12,803 bases of DNA, taken from NCBI GenBank assembly GCA_003118195.1, contig BEXV01002302.1, positions 43,538 through 56,340 on the forward strand, read 5' to 3'. Under the pieces are notes generated by a model. That model was not told the origin of the DNA and did not search any database. It was given only the letters and a program-made list of their open reading frames with translations. Positions 6,001 through 11,728 of this stretch are shown here, piece after piece. Position 1 is the first letter of the stretch. Every line of letters begins with the position of its first letter. Both the position numbers and the translations under genes were made by a program. Origin of the DNA: Hemicentrotus pulcherrimus. Lineage: Eukaryota > Echinodermata > Echinoidea > Camarodonta > Strongylocentrotidae.

Positions 6001-8971
6001 GAGCTTAAATACAGGAGATAAAAATGGAGAAAACATTTAAGAAAAAATAGAATTAAGAGCTCTTTAGCTTGATTTTTTTACAAGAACATTGAAAATGCCA
6101 TGAATTGTAGAAAGGTTTTTATAATGTTATGTATAGAACTCTGAAATTCAAGCTCTATGGTGTAACTTAGATGGATGCAAAATGAATCACTCGTATATGG
6201 AAATAAATCATAGAACAAAAGTTTCACGTCTTTCTACTTTCTTTCTTTTCCCCCACTATAGATGAACATAACACCAGCTTATTCACTTCACAGGAGCTAG
6301 ACTCATTCAAGTCTGCACTGGACATCACGTCACCAGAGGCATTGTCAACCCTGAAGAGAGTCATTGTGACGAATGAGTGGGTCAAGTCAGAAAGCCTGGT
6401 CAAGAGTCTACAGTCTCCTCTCATGAGGTTATGTGCAAGGTGGAGAACTCAGTTGTGGCTTGTATTTTAACGCGTGAAATACCATGTGTAATGTGTATGT
6501 TCGAGATAACTGTGCATCAAACCCATCAGAAATATATTTCTGATGAAATTTAATCACCTGCAACTGGTTATGCTTGTCAGTACTACAATAAAAAATAGTG
6601 GAAAACATGTTTTCCATGGATATATGATATCTGACAAAATTATTATAATCCACGGACGCCATTTTAAATAAAAGAATATATTTGACTCTATTTACCTCAA
6701 TTTTTTTTTTACCCCCCTTCTTTATTCTGGTGAATGTATGAATACATCTTGATGATAGCAAAAGTTTGAAAATAGATTCATGGTCAAAATAAAGTTTGCC
6801 TAAAACAAGATGTAGGTCATTTGAATGTCGCCTTATTGCTTGATAGATTGTATATTACACAGGAAATACCAGCAGTGTGAAATTGACACCAGTGACATGT
6901 ACACTATTGAATGAAGAAATCTACATGAACTCAACAAGGAGCTGTTTTTTGATCAAAATATTTTAACAAGGAGGAATTATGTAATTGACAATGAATCTGT
7001 CAGCATGAAGCAATTAGTGGTGTCACACAGAAAAATCCCTTTAAAAAATCCCTTGAAAAATCCTTTCAAGGGAGAATTTTCTTGCTTTGTTAATTTTGAT
7101 GGGATATTATTGGTGACTAAAATTCAGATAACTAAAACCCAATATTTGGCCTCTGTGTGACGCCACCTAGTGACATACCAATTTATTTTTTGAGATGGTA
7201 AAGTTCAAAAGGTTATTTCAAATGTGCGTCAGGTTCATTTTAATAGCCATTTTCTCTTTCTTCATTTTAATAAAAGTGATTTACATAATACCAAATCAGC
7301 TTTACAAATTATTCAAAGTATTAAACCCCTGTTACAGTGAGCAAAAGGCCGGGCCAGGCCTAGCACTGTAAACGCGCAAAAGGCCAAATACGAGGCCAAA
7401 CTGGCCGCGCATTTGGCCCTGCTCTGGAGGTAGTCTTGGCCGCGGCCTGGCCTGGCCTTATCTCACTGTAAACGCACGCAGGGCCAGGCGGCGGCCCAAC
7501 TGTTACCCAGAAAGTGAAAGTTCGCCGTGTATAGGAAATTGGGGAAAAGATTCACTGCAAATCGCGCGCAACCGGATCTGCACTGTGACCCCCGGCGGGG
7601 ACCCCAAATAATTGTTTGTTTACACGCAGAGTGCCACTCTGACAAAATATTGAAAGGTTACAATTTAGGCCTGGCCTAGCATTGTAAACGCACAAAATTG
7701 CGGGGCCGAGTAGGCCCAGGCTCTTTTCTCACTGTGGGTCATAGATATTCTAATTCTTATTACTCACATTGTATTATGCTATTTTTTCAATCAGTCTATT
7801 TCTTTATAATAAAGGCAGTCCAATGAGTACAGTTGATAAATCTTAGACTGAAAAGATAGCCTCCATTCATCTTGTTTTCCTTTCTGTCACAAAAGTGTAC
7901 AGAATATTGATGAGTAATTTGTACTCGTTTTGTTTTATGCCATGCAGGTATCTCTATGTAGAGAAGAGACGTAAAATGGCACTGAACCCTGTCGGTAAGT
8001 GGCAACACCATTTTTTCTTTCCTCGCTTTGGTCGACTTTTAGAATGTGCATTAGTAGAGGTTTCATGGTCTAGTGGATAAGTCACCAGACTGCAGATCAC
8101 AAGGTATGAGGTTCAAATCCCAGCCCGACACTAACCGCAACGGCAAGACATTAATCTACATTTGCCACTCTCCACCAAGGTGTTAAGTGGGTACCTGGTA
8201 GGATGGGAGAGTTAATGTAGTTTGCTCAGCATTCCAGCACCTGGTTGGAATGCTCCCCAGGGAGTGGAGAATGTGCATACATTGTGTGAGGACAAGCCTA
8301 AATCTGATGACAGGAGTAATAATATATCTGTAAAGCGCTTAGAGACATCTTTGATGTATTAAGCGCTTTATAAAAGCAGAATATTATTATATGATTGCTT
8401 AGGTTAACTTTTGTCACAAGCAAAATGTCTGCTGAACTTTGTACTCAAGTAACTTGGCAACCTAGGGATTCCCTTCCAGGTGATACAGGAGAATCAAGTG
8501 TTACTGTCAATCTACTTTAGCTATGACCTGTCTATAAAGACCATATTTTCCATTTTTCAGCGACTCTGAGAAATCTGCATTAAAGGAAAAATCCACTCAA
8601 AGACCACTTTGCTTGTCTTCATAGAGTGCATGGTCTCTATTTACAGCTATCACTGTATGTAAATCCAGATTTTTATAAAATCAATTACTGACTCTGCCTT
8701 TCACTCTGTTTTTTTCCTTTTTCCAGCTAACTTTCATCTTCGGAACGGAGCAACCATGTGGCGTCTGAACTGGTTGGGTGACACGTCCCCACGAGGGCTC
8801 GCTGCCTCGTGCGGGATGATGGTGAACTATCGTTACTACCTTGAGAACACGTCGAGCCTCAGCCAGCGCTACATCGAAACGCAGAATATTGAGGCTTCAA
8901 AACAGATTCTCGATTTGGTGGGACATGGATCGTCCAATGATGACATTGGGACGATAAACAGCAAGTTATGA
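651..8971 (+). CDS. MLYCD: malonyl-CoA decarboxylase (ten exons, spliced)
   Basis: The gene encodes malonyl-CoA decarboxylase, which converts malonyl-CoA to acetyl-CoA and CO2 and so limits malonyl-CoA inhibition of carnitine palmitoyltransferase 1 and fatty-acid synthesis. The coding parts are 651-797, 1941-2081, 2860-3000, 3433-3585, 3903-4067, 4951-5059, 5540-5692, 6262-6439, 7948-7994 and 8727-8971. They sum to 1479 nt, or 492 residues plus stop; human MLYCD is 493. All nine introns are GT-AG. Residues 1 to about 180 form the N-terminal helical region and the rest is the GNAT-like catalytic domain. Residues matching those recalled as catalytic in the human enzyme (Glu302, Ser329, His423, Tyr456) are Glu291 in GVELG, Ser318 in LSPIPGF, His415 in ANFHLRNG and Tyr448 in NYRYY. 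The protein ends in Ser-Lys-Leu, the PTS1 peroxisomal signal. Exons 2-10 are firm; exon 1 is less certain. Confidence 0.95.
975..1003. repeat. perfect 12-bp hairpin in intron 1
   Basis: The arms AAAGCTACTTCT (975-986) and AGAAGTAGCTTT (992-1003) are exact reverse complements around the 5-nt loop TAAAC. The stem is too short for a microRNA precursor. It may be the remnant of a small transposon end or a chance structure. Confidence 0.6.
1079..1745. repeat. seven-copy cluster of a TACRTTGTTTTGCCATRGCA-like motif
   Basis: Near-identical copies occur on the + strand at 1267-1287, 1459-1480, 1507-1527 and 1726-1745. Reverse-complement copies lie at 1079-1096, 1243-1257 and 1536-1553. The shared core is TTGTTTTGCC, with small changes such as TTGTTCTACC at 1507. 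Adjacent opposite copies (1243/1267 and 1507/1536) could form hairpins with arms of about 13-17 nt. The cluster lies wholly within intron 1. I do not recognise it as a named repeat. Confidence 0.7.
1941..2081 (+). CDS. MLYCD: MLYCD exon 2 (residues 50-96)
   Basis: The reading from 1941 begins [17 protein letters not shown] and aligns with the N-terminal helical region of malonyl-CoA decarboxylases (a FVSFYGGLAE-like stretch in human, from memory). It continues through GMGVRH, which corresponds to the family's GFGVDH. The acceptor CCTCTCCCAG ends at 1940 and the donor GTATGT starts at 2082; both ends are phase 0. The helical domain is associated with oligomer assembly in this family. Confidence 0.88.
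2082..2859 (+). other. intron 2 (778 bp)
   Basis: A phase 0 intron with donor GTATGT and acceptor TTAAATTCAG. It is mostly AT-rich unique-looking sequence. A stretch at 2551-2570 (GCTTTTGATGACTGCAAACT) differs at two positions from one in intron 1 at about 999-1018, a hint of an old dispersed repeat. I see no gene in it. Confidence 0.85.
2860..3000 (+). CDS. MLYCD: MLYCD exon 3 (residues 97-143)
   Basis: This exon encodes a highly recognisable block: [13 protein letters not shown], then [20 protein letters not shown]. The family's equivalents are EDRLRYALVPRY and [20 protein letters not shown]. It forms the end of the N-terminal helical domain. The acceptor is AAATTCAG and the donor is GTGAGA at 3001; both boundaries are phase 0. 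The strongest similarity in the N-terminal half of the protein is here. Confidence 0.95.
3001..3432 (+). other. intron 3 (432 bp), mostly microsatellite
   Basis: A phase 0 intron with donor GTGAGA and acceptor TTTCTTTAG. Apart from about 15 bases at each end it is dominated by TAG, TAA/AAT and GAT trinucleotide repeats, described separately. Open frames on the minus strand across it (runs of Ile and Thr) are products of the repeat. Confidence 0.93.
3015..3405. repeat. (TAG)n / (TAA)n / (GAT)n trinucleotide microsatellite mosaic
   Basis: An almost uninterrupted (TAG)n array spans about 3016-3100, with occasional TAA substitutions. It gives way to AAT/TAA arrays (3110-3127 and 3222-3290) and to GATGAT/GATAAT blocks up to about 3400. 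The gradient of related triplets suggests expansion of one seed array with point mutation. In the transcript the sense strand carries many UAG triplets that start 15 nt after the 5' splice site. Confidence 0.95.
3433..3585 (+). CDS. MLYCD: MLYCD exon 4 (residues 144-194)
   Basis: The exon reads into [19 protein letters not shown] and then [18 protein letters not shown], matching the family's [31 protein letters not shown]. It carries the transition from the helical domain to the catalytic domain at about residue 180. Cys189 aligns with human Cys206, recalled as forming an inter-subunit disulfide. The acceptor is TTCTTTAG and the donor is GTAATT at 3586; both are phase 0. Confidence 0.95.
3586..3902 (+). 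other. intron 4 (317 bp)
   Basis: A phase 0 intron with donor GTAATT and acceptor GTTAATTTCAG. It is AT-rich and I see no repeat or gene in it. Translation that reads through the donor meets a stop at 3670-3672. Confidence 0.93.
3903..4067 (+). CDS. MLYCD: MLYCD exon 5 (residues 195-249)
   Basis: This exon encodes [20 protein letters not shown], followed by [19 protein letters not shown] and [12 protein letters not shown]. It is the start of the GNAT-like catalytic domain and among the most conserved parts of the family ([26 protein letters not shown] in human). Ser226 stands where human MLYCD has Cys243 by my alignment, so one of the two cysteines linked to redox-controlled tetramer assembly is missing. 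The acceptor is AATTTCAG and the donor is GTTAGT; both are phase 0. Confidence 0.96.
4126..4170 (+). repeat. homopyrimidine tract (CCCTTCCCC-type)
   Basis: About 45 bases made almost only of C and T, with CCCCTTCCCC and CCCCCTCCCC units that read nearly the same in both directions. Such mirror-symmetric polypyrimidine DNA can form triplexes. It lies 60 nt inside intron 5 and is far from the 3' splice site, so it is not the usual splice tract. Confidence 0.8.
4195..4475. repeat. 150-bp direct tandem duplication in intron 5
   Basis: The segment from ACTCCTTTAATAGAAACCTC at 4201 to TTCAGCT at 4340 is repeated from 4351 to 4475 with few substitutions. The second copy lacks 15 bases that the first copy has after GGGGGAAGT. 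Both copies contain a G-rich stretch (GGAAGGGGAACRAGGGTGGGGG). High identity suggests a recent duplication followed by a small deletion. Confidence 0.95.
4951..5059 (+). CDS. MLYCD: MLYCD exon 6 (residues 250-285 and first base of codon 286)
   Basis: It encodes [20 protein letters not shown] and then [14 protein letters not shown], aligning with the family's ITAAIFYSISLTQQG. The Glu- and Lys-containing linker before AAIFYS is about six residues longer than the human one by my alignment. This is a usual place for length variation. The acceptor is ACATTTCAG. The donor is GTAGTT at 5060 and leaves one base of a Gly codon (phase 1). Confidence 0.94.
5060..5539 (+). other. intron 6 (480 bp)
   Basis: A phase 1 intron with donor GTAGTT. 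The acceptor (ending GTTAAAAAG at 5539) has a poor pyrimidine tract, but only this AG keeps the frame and gives the conserved GLQGVELG. The rest is AT-rich without visible repeats or genes. Confidence 0.88.
5540..5692 (+). CDS. MLYCD: MLYCD exon 7 (residues 286-336), with catalytic Ser318
   Basis: The exon encodes [19 protein letters not shown], then [17 protein letters not shown] and RDWLI. Glu291 in GVELG and Ser318 in LSPIPGF align with human Glu302 and Ser329, recalled as active-site residues; the serine motif is a family signature. It lies in the acyl-CoA binding part of the GNAT-like fold. The acceptor at 5539 has a weak pyrimidine tract. The donor GTCAGT at 5693 leaves one base (phase 1). 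Confidence 0.95.
5693..6261 (+). other. intron 7 (569 bp)
   Basis: A phase 1 intron with donor GTCAGT and acceptor CCCCACTATAG. A short (TC)n run sits near 5768-5789. Otherwise the sequence is AT-rich with nothing recognised. Confidence 0.92.
6262..6439 (+). CDS. MLYCD: MLYCD exon 8 (residues 337-395 and two bases of codon 396)
   Basis: It encodes a variable acidic segment ([20 protein letters not shown]) and then the conserved [20 protein letters not shown] followed by CA. The family equivalent is [26 protein letters not shown]. Residue 396, split by the intron, is Arg where human has Trp. The acceptor is ACTATAG. The donor is GTGGAG at 6440, a weak match to consensus; phase 2 is required and fits exon 9. 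Confidence 0.94.
6524..6545. repeat. 22-bp perfect palindrome
   Basis: The sequence starting CATCAGAAATAT is its own reverse complement across all 22 bases, with no loop. It lies 85 nt after the 5' splice site of intron 8. Confidence 0.85.
6599..6616. repeat. 18-bp perfect palindrome
   Basis: TGGAAAACATGTTTTCCA reads the same on both strands. It is the second perfect palindrome within 95 bases of intron 8. Confidence 0.85.
7015..7171. mobile_element. MITE-like element, about 155 bp
   Basis: The left end TAGTGGTGTCACACAGA (from 7015) is matched by the reverse complement of the right end, CTAGGTGGCGTCACACAGA (ending 7170). The interior is AT-rich and holds a 9-bp stem, CCCTTGAAA (7050-7058) with TTTCAAGGG (7064-7072). 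It has no coding capacity. I could not define a target-site duplication, so the superfamily is open. Confidence 0.55.
7331..7735. mobile_element. GC-rich composite MITE-like element
   Basis: The left terminus GTTACAGTGAGCAAAAGGCC (7331-7350) continues into GGGCCAGGCC. Its inverted match is at 7445-7474, which reads GTTTACAGTGAGATAAGGCC on the other strand, giving an inner element of about 143 bp with arms of about 30 bp. A second inverted terminus lies at 7713-7735 (ACAGTGAGAAAAG on the other strand). A 25-nt subterminal unit at 7357-7381 recurs at 7673-7697 with two mismatches, and CACTGTAAACGC occurs again at 7464. Composition is GC- and CpG-rich (many GGCC), unlike all flanking DNA. Short inverted ends with repeated subterminal motifs suit a non-autonomous DNA transposon; no target duplication was found. 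Confidence 0.65.
7948..7994 (+). CDS. MLYCD: MLYCD exon 9, 47-nt short exon (residues 396-412)
   Basis: The first base completes an Arg codon, then [15 protein letters not shown] follows and one base is left for the next codon (Ala412). The family reads [20 protein letters not shown] here. Acceptor GCCATGCAG and donor GTAAGT are both good. Phases 2 in and 1 out are the only ones that join exon 8 to exon 10 in frame. Skipping 47 nt would shift the frame and lose the catalytic histidine and SKL. Confidence 0.95.
7995..8726 (+). other. intron 9 (732 bp), contains a SINE
   Basis: A phase 1 intron with a consensus donor GTAAGT and a strong acceptor (pyrimidine tract TTTTTTTCCTTTTTCCAG). Almost half of it is a tRNA-derived SINE at 8059-8393. 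The remaining sequence shows nothing recognisable. Confidence 0.94.
8059..8393 (+). mobile_element. tRNA-derived SINE
   Basis: The 5' head is tRNA-like: an A box TGGTCTAGTGG (8066-8076) and a perfect B box GGTTCAAATCC (8110-8120), spaced as in a polymerase III internal promoter. A unique body follows. The 3' part has TAAAGCGCTTA (8331-8341) and its exact reverse complement TAAGCGCTTTA (8360-8370), then ATATTATTAT. The AAGCGCTT tail with an ATT-type end resembles a SINE tail widespread in marine invertebrates (perhaps the Nin-DC domain; from memory). The head lacks proper acceptor-stem pairing, so it is not a functional tRNA. I could not define a target-site duplication. Confidence 0.85.
8727..8971 (+). 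CDS. MLYCD: MLYCD exon 10: catalytic His415, C-terminus and SKL
   Basis: This terminal exon completes Ala412, then reads [18 protein letters not shown], followed by [20 protein letters not shown]. These match the family's NFHLQNGAVLWRINWMAD and GSCGLMANYRYFLEE. His415 and Tyr448 align with human His423 and Tyr456. A variable helix ends in INSKL and the TGA stop at 8969-8971. SKL is the consensus type-1 peroxisomal signal and is also the end of vertebrate MLYCD. The acceptor is TTTTTCCAG. Confidence 0.97.
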
Positions 8972-9280
8972 TAATTGTTAAAGGAATAGTAATTTTGTGG
9001 ATAGCTACATGTAATCTGTTCTGTTGTAAAATATAGTGCTTGAAAAACTGGCAAAGCATTTACACCAAAGAATTCCTATTTATTATAATAATTTTGGATA
9101 AAGAGTGATACTCGGATGTGACTCAAGAAGTAACTAGACATATAATACTTGTTTGGAACAAGTATAGGTGGGCTGGTCAACTAAAATTTGAGACAAAAAG
9201 AGCAAAAATAAGCGATATACTGCTTAAAAATTCTTTAAAAACAATATCATGTAGATTCATGACGTGAACAAAATTCACCT
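8972..9280 (+). other. MLYCD 3' UTR and flanking sequence
   Basis: AT-rich sequence after the stop codon, without canonical AATAAA. The first ATTAAA is at 9518-9523 and the first AATAAA at 9637-9642, so the 3' UTR may exceed 500 bases or use a variant signal. No gene is visible. Confidence 0.5.
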
Positions 9281-10148
9281 TGTATAGGCATAACACGCAA
9301 ATTATGAAATTTCTGACACAAGGCCTTCAATCAAAATTTTAACCATGATGACGCCATCAAAATGAAAAATGGTGGCAACTGAGCTTGTAGAGAATTGTCT
9401 GAGCTACAACATATAAAAATTTGGAAGAAAATTGATTAATATTACAGAGATACAATCAATTTTACATAAATATGCTGACGTCAAAATATGCAAATTCGTG
9501 TTTTTAGTTCTAAGGCCATTAAAATGATGTCACGATACATTTAATGGCCAAATGAGACATGAAATCATATCTCTGACTCATACTTTATCTAAATATATAA
9601 CAAAATTGAGGGTCCCGGTGCATTTCAAAGAGCTATAATAAATTTTGTATAGGCATATTTGCCTATATATGCTATGTACTAAAAGAGCTCGCGCGCATGG
9701 ACATGGACATCTTGAATGGACGCTCATCTTGTTATTAATGGTCATAAAGAGATAACATGGTATCAAATTGTTTGAAAAAATATGAGAAATATCATGAAAG
9801 GAAAAAAGATGGCGATTCTATGTTGTGTAATGGGGAAACACCCGAAAATGCGTGTGTGCGCGATTTTTTATAAAATGCTTTAAATGACCTAAAACATATG
9901 CAAAATAAATTTAGGACGATTTTGAGCATTTTTAATTTTTGCGCGCGGACGTATGCATACGCGCACGTTTTTGACCTGAAATTGACCGAACGCATATTGA
10001 CCTTGATCATGATAAATATGATTGAGAAATGAGTTTGGGTTATGAAGATATGATCATGATTTAATTTTCACAAAATGGCGCCTAGATGACGTCATCAGTC
10101 AAGATCAAGGTTGAAAACCTTACTGTCTTTTGTCCATATGCCTATACA
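9281..10148. repeat. AT-rich segment bracketed by 12-bp inverted repeats
   Basis: TGTATAGGCATA at 9281-9292 has an exact reverse complement at 10137-10148. A third copy at 9647-9657 is part of a hairpin (TATAGGCA 9648-9655 with TGCCTATA 9660-9667). Other short motifs recur inside: TGACGTCA variants (9346, 9475, 10087), TGACCTTGATC (about 9998) with its near reverse complement at about 10101, the palindrome CGTATGCATACG (9950-9961), and GCGCGC clusters near 9690 and 9941. This looks like a degenerate non-autonomous repeat, but the ends are too short to be sure. No long coding frame is present. Confidence 0.4.
9637..9642 (+). promoter_or_regulatory. MLYCD: candidate polyadenylation signal AATAAA
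   Basis: The first canonical AATAAA after the MLYCD stop, 666 bases downstream. Other copies are at 9904-9909, 10877-10882 and 11931-11936. The sequence alone cannot tell which is used. Confidence 0.25.
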
Positions 10149-11580
10149 TATGTACTCCATATTCCTATTAATAAATAATCCTAAATGAATTATATGCCCT
10201 GTATCTACCGTTTTGGGGGCAATGGATTCTTCAGGAAAAAGTATCCCCCCTCTATAATTTTTTAATTTAAAAACAATAGAAATTGTGATGTAGTGCAACG
10301 AAAACTCCTTGGAACAAGTAAATTACCTTGTTTAACCCATTCATTATTGGAACCAGGTATTCCATATATGTAAACCTGTGAAAATCAGAGATTTAGTAAT
10401 CGAAGGGTTAAAATGATACCTTGATGTACCAGGAATGAAAAAGATAGTATGAAATACTATCTTTTAAATGGGACAGGCAAAATGGCACGAACCCTGTTAA
10501 AAGGAGAGGTTTTTAAAATTTATTTTGTTTTAACAATTCATTGTAACAATGTTCCCCTGTAACATGTCCAATTGAAAATGAAAGAAGTATGCAGAGTGAT
10601 CTCAACTATTTTCCTACTAAATAAGAAAAAAGTGTCTTACCTAAACCTTAGTTTTTAAAATTTGTTTATTGAAAGCTCATATTTTGTAACAATAAGATGC
10701 CTTTGAGCTCTGAACAGACGATATTTTAATACTGTAATTCTTGAACCATGTATTAATTATTCATGACATGGGGGAGAAATGAGTCTCTGGTTAATGATTT
10801 ATGTATAGATTTTGTGTTTGTGTTCATCATTTGAAGAATGATAGAAATTTAAATAATTTATAAAACGATTTAGTGCAATAAAATTATAAACCAATGTCTT
10901 TATTTTCATAAAGTGATGAACAATTGTACTTCTGTGACTTCATATTTAAATCTCGAGTTTATTATTATTTCACACAATGATAAAGCTGATGAGACGAAGA
11001 CAGATTGTGACCTTAAGGTTTGTTCAGATACGACACAGTAAATTGTGGTTTTGTTTATGTGTAAATGAATGGACACTGCATGCAACAAAGGCCCTATGTG
11101 TATTCACTTAGCGCTGTGTGTTACAAGATACAGAAAGGCAACGCTTTTGCCGTGCCATATCTGAACAAAGCTTTAGTTTTGCTCATAATGTTTAAGGCAG
11201 CCATGATAATGGCAATCGGAGTTGTGCATGTGTAAATGAAAAGAAAATGACATATAGTGCACTCTTCAGGTTCTATATATATATATATATAATAATAACA
11301 TTGTTGGAAAACGTTGGACTATGACTGTTAGTTCAGTATTTTTTTATAAATTGTTTAGATGTACTCCTATTGCACGATAAACTGACCTGTATGATGCATT
11401 TGAATATGAATTATAACTGTTATTTGTTATTTCTTCCTTTTACAAGTAGTTTTCACAACAGTTTGACAGCGAACATTCAGGCTTCTCTATGAGGGTTTCA
11501 CATTAGATTTCACTGTCAATTAAAAAGAGGACAATTAAGAAAGGAAGCGAGTAAATGAAATAGATACATGGGAAGTGATT
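10149..11580. other. AT-rich intergenic or 3' region, no gene seen
   Basis: No frame with family resemblance on either strand. It holds a perfect 12-bp hairpin (10439-10465), an AATAAA at 10877-10882 followed by a T-rich stretch, and a (TA)n run at 11275-11290. Part of it may be transcribed as a long MLYCD 3' UTR. Confidence 0.5.
10439..10465. repeat. perfect 12-bp hairpin, 3-nt loop
   Basis: AAAAGATAGTAT (10439-10450) and ATACTATCTTTT (10454-10465) are exact reverse complements around GAA. It is AT-rich and isolated. The following sequence is not U-rich enough for a polymerase III terminator. Confidence 0.6.
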
Positions 11581-11641
11581 GAAAGCGAGAGAGAAAGAGA
11601 GAGAGGGGGAGAGAGAGAGAGAAGAGAGAGAGAGAGAAGGA

Positions 11642-11673
<32 letters not shown>

Positions 11674-11728
11674 TAGAGAATCAGAGAGAAAGACAGAGAG
11701 AGAGAGCAAAAGAACCGGCGAGAGAGAT
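11580..11728. repeat. (GA)n / (GAGAGAGAA)n microsatellite
   Basis: About 145 bases of nearly pure purine sequence, mostly GA dinucleotides interrupted by AGAAG, GGGG and ATAG. The open frames across it on both strands (Arg-Glu or Ser-Leu runs) are products of the repeat. Confidence 0.95.

Larger units (their letters stand above)
6440..7947 (+). other. intron 8 (1508 bp), repeat-rich
   Basis: The longest intron, phase 2, with donor GTGGAG and acceptor GCCATGCAG. It contains two perfect palindromes (6524-6545 and 6599-6616), an element of about 155 bp with inverted termini (7015-7171) and a GC-rich inverted-repeat element (7331-7735). No open frame in it resembles a known protein. Confidence 0.92.

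Noticed and set aside
6429..6761. 110-codon minus-strand open frame overlapping exon 8 and intron 8
   Set aside because: It crosses the perfect palindromes and the MLYCD splice donor and has no family resemblance; it is a chance frame.
8059..8131. Functional tRNA gene
   Set aside because: A and B boxes are present, but the acceptor stem does not pair and the sequence continues into a SINE body and tail.
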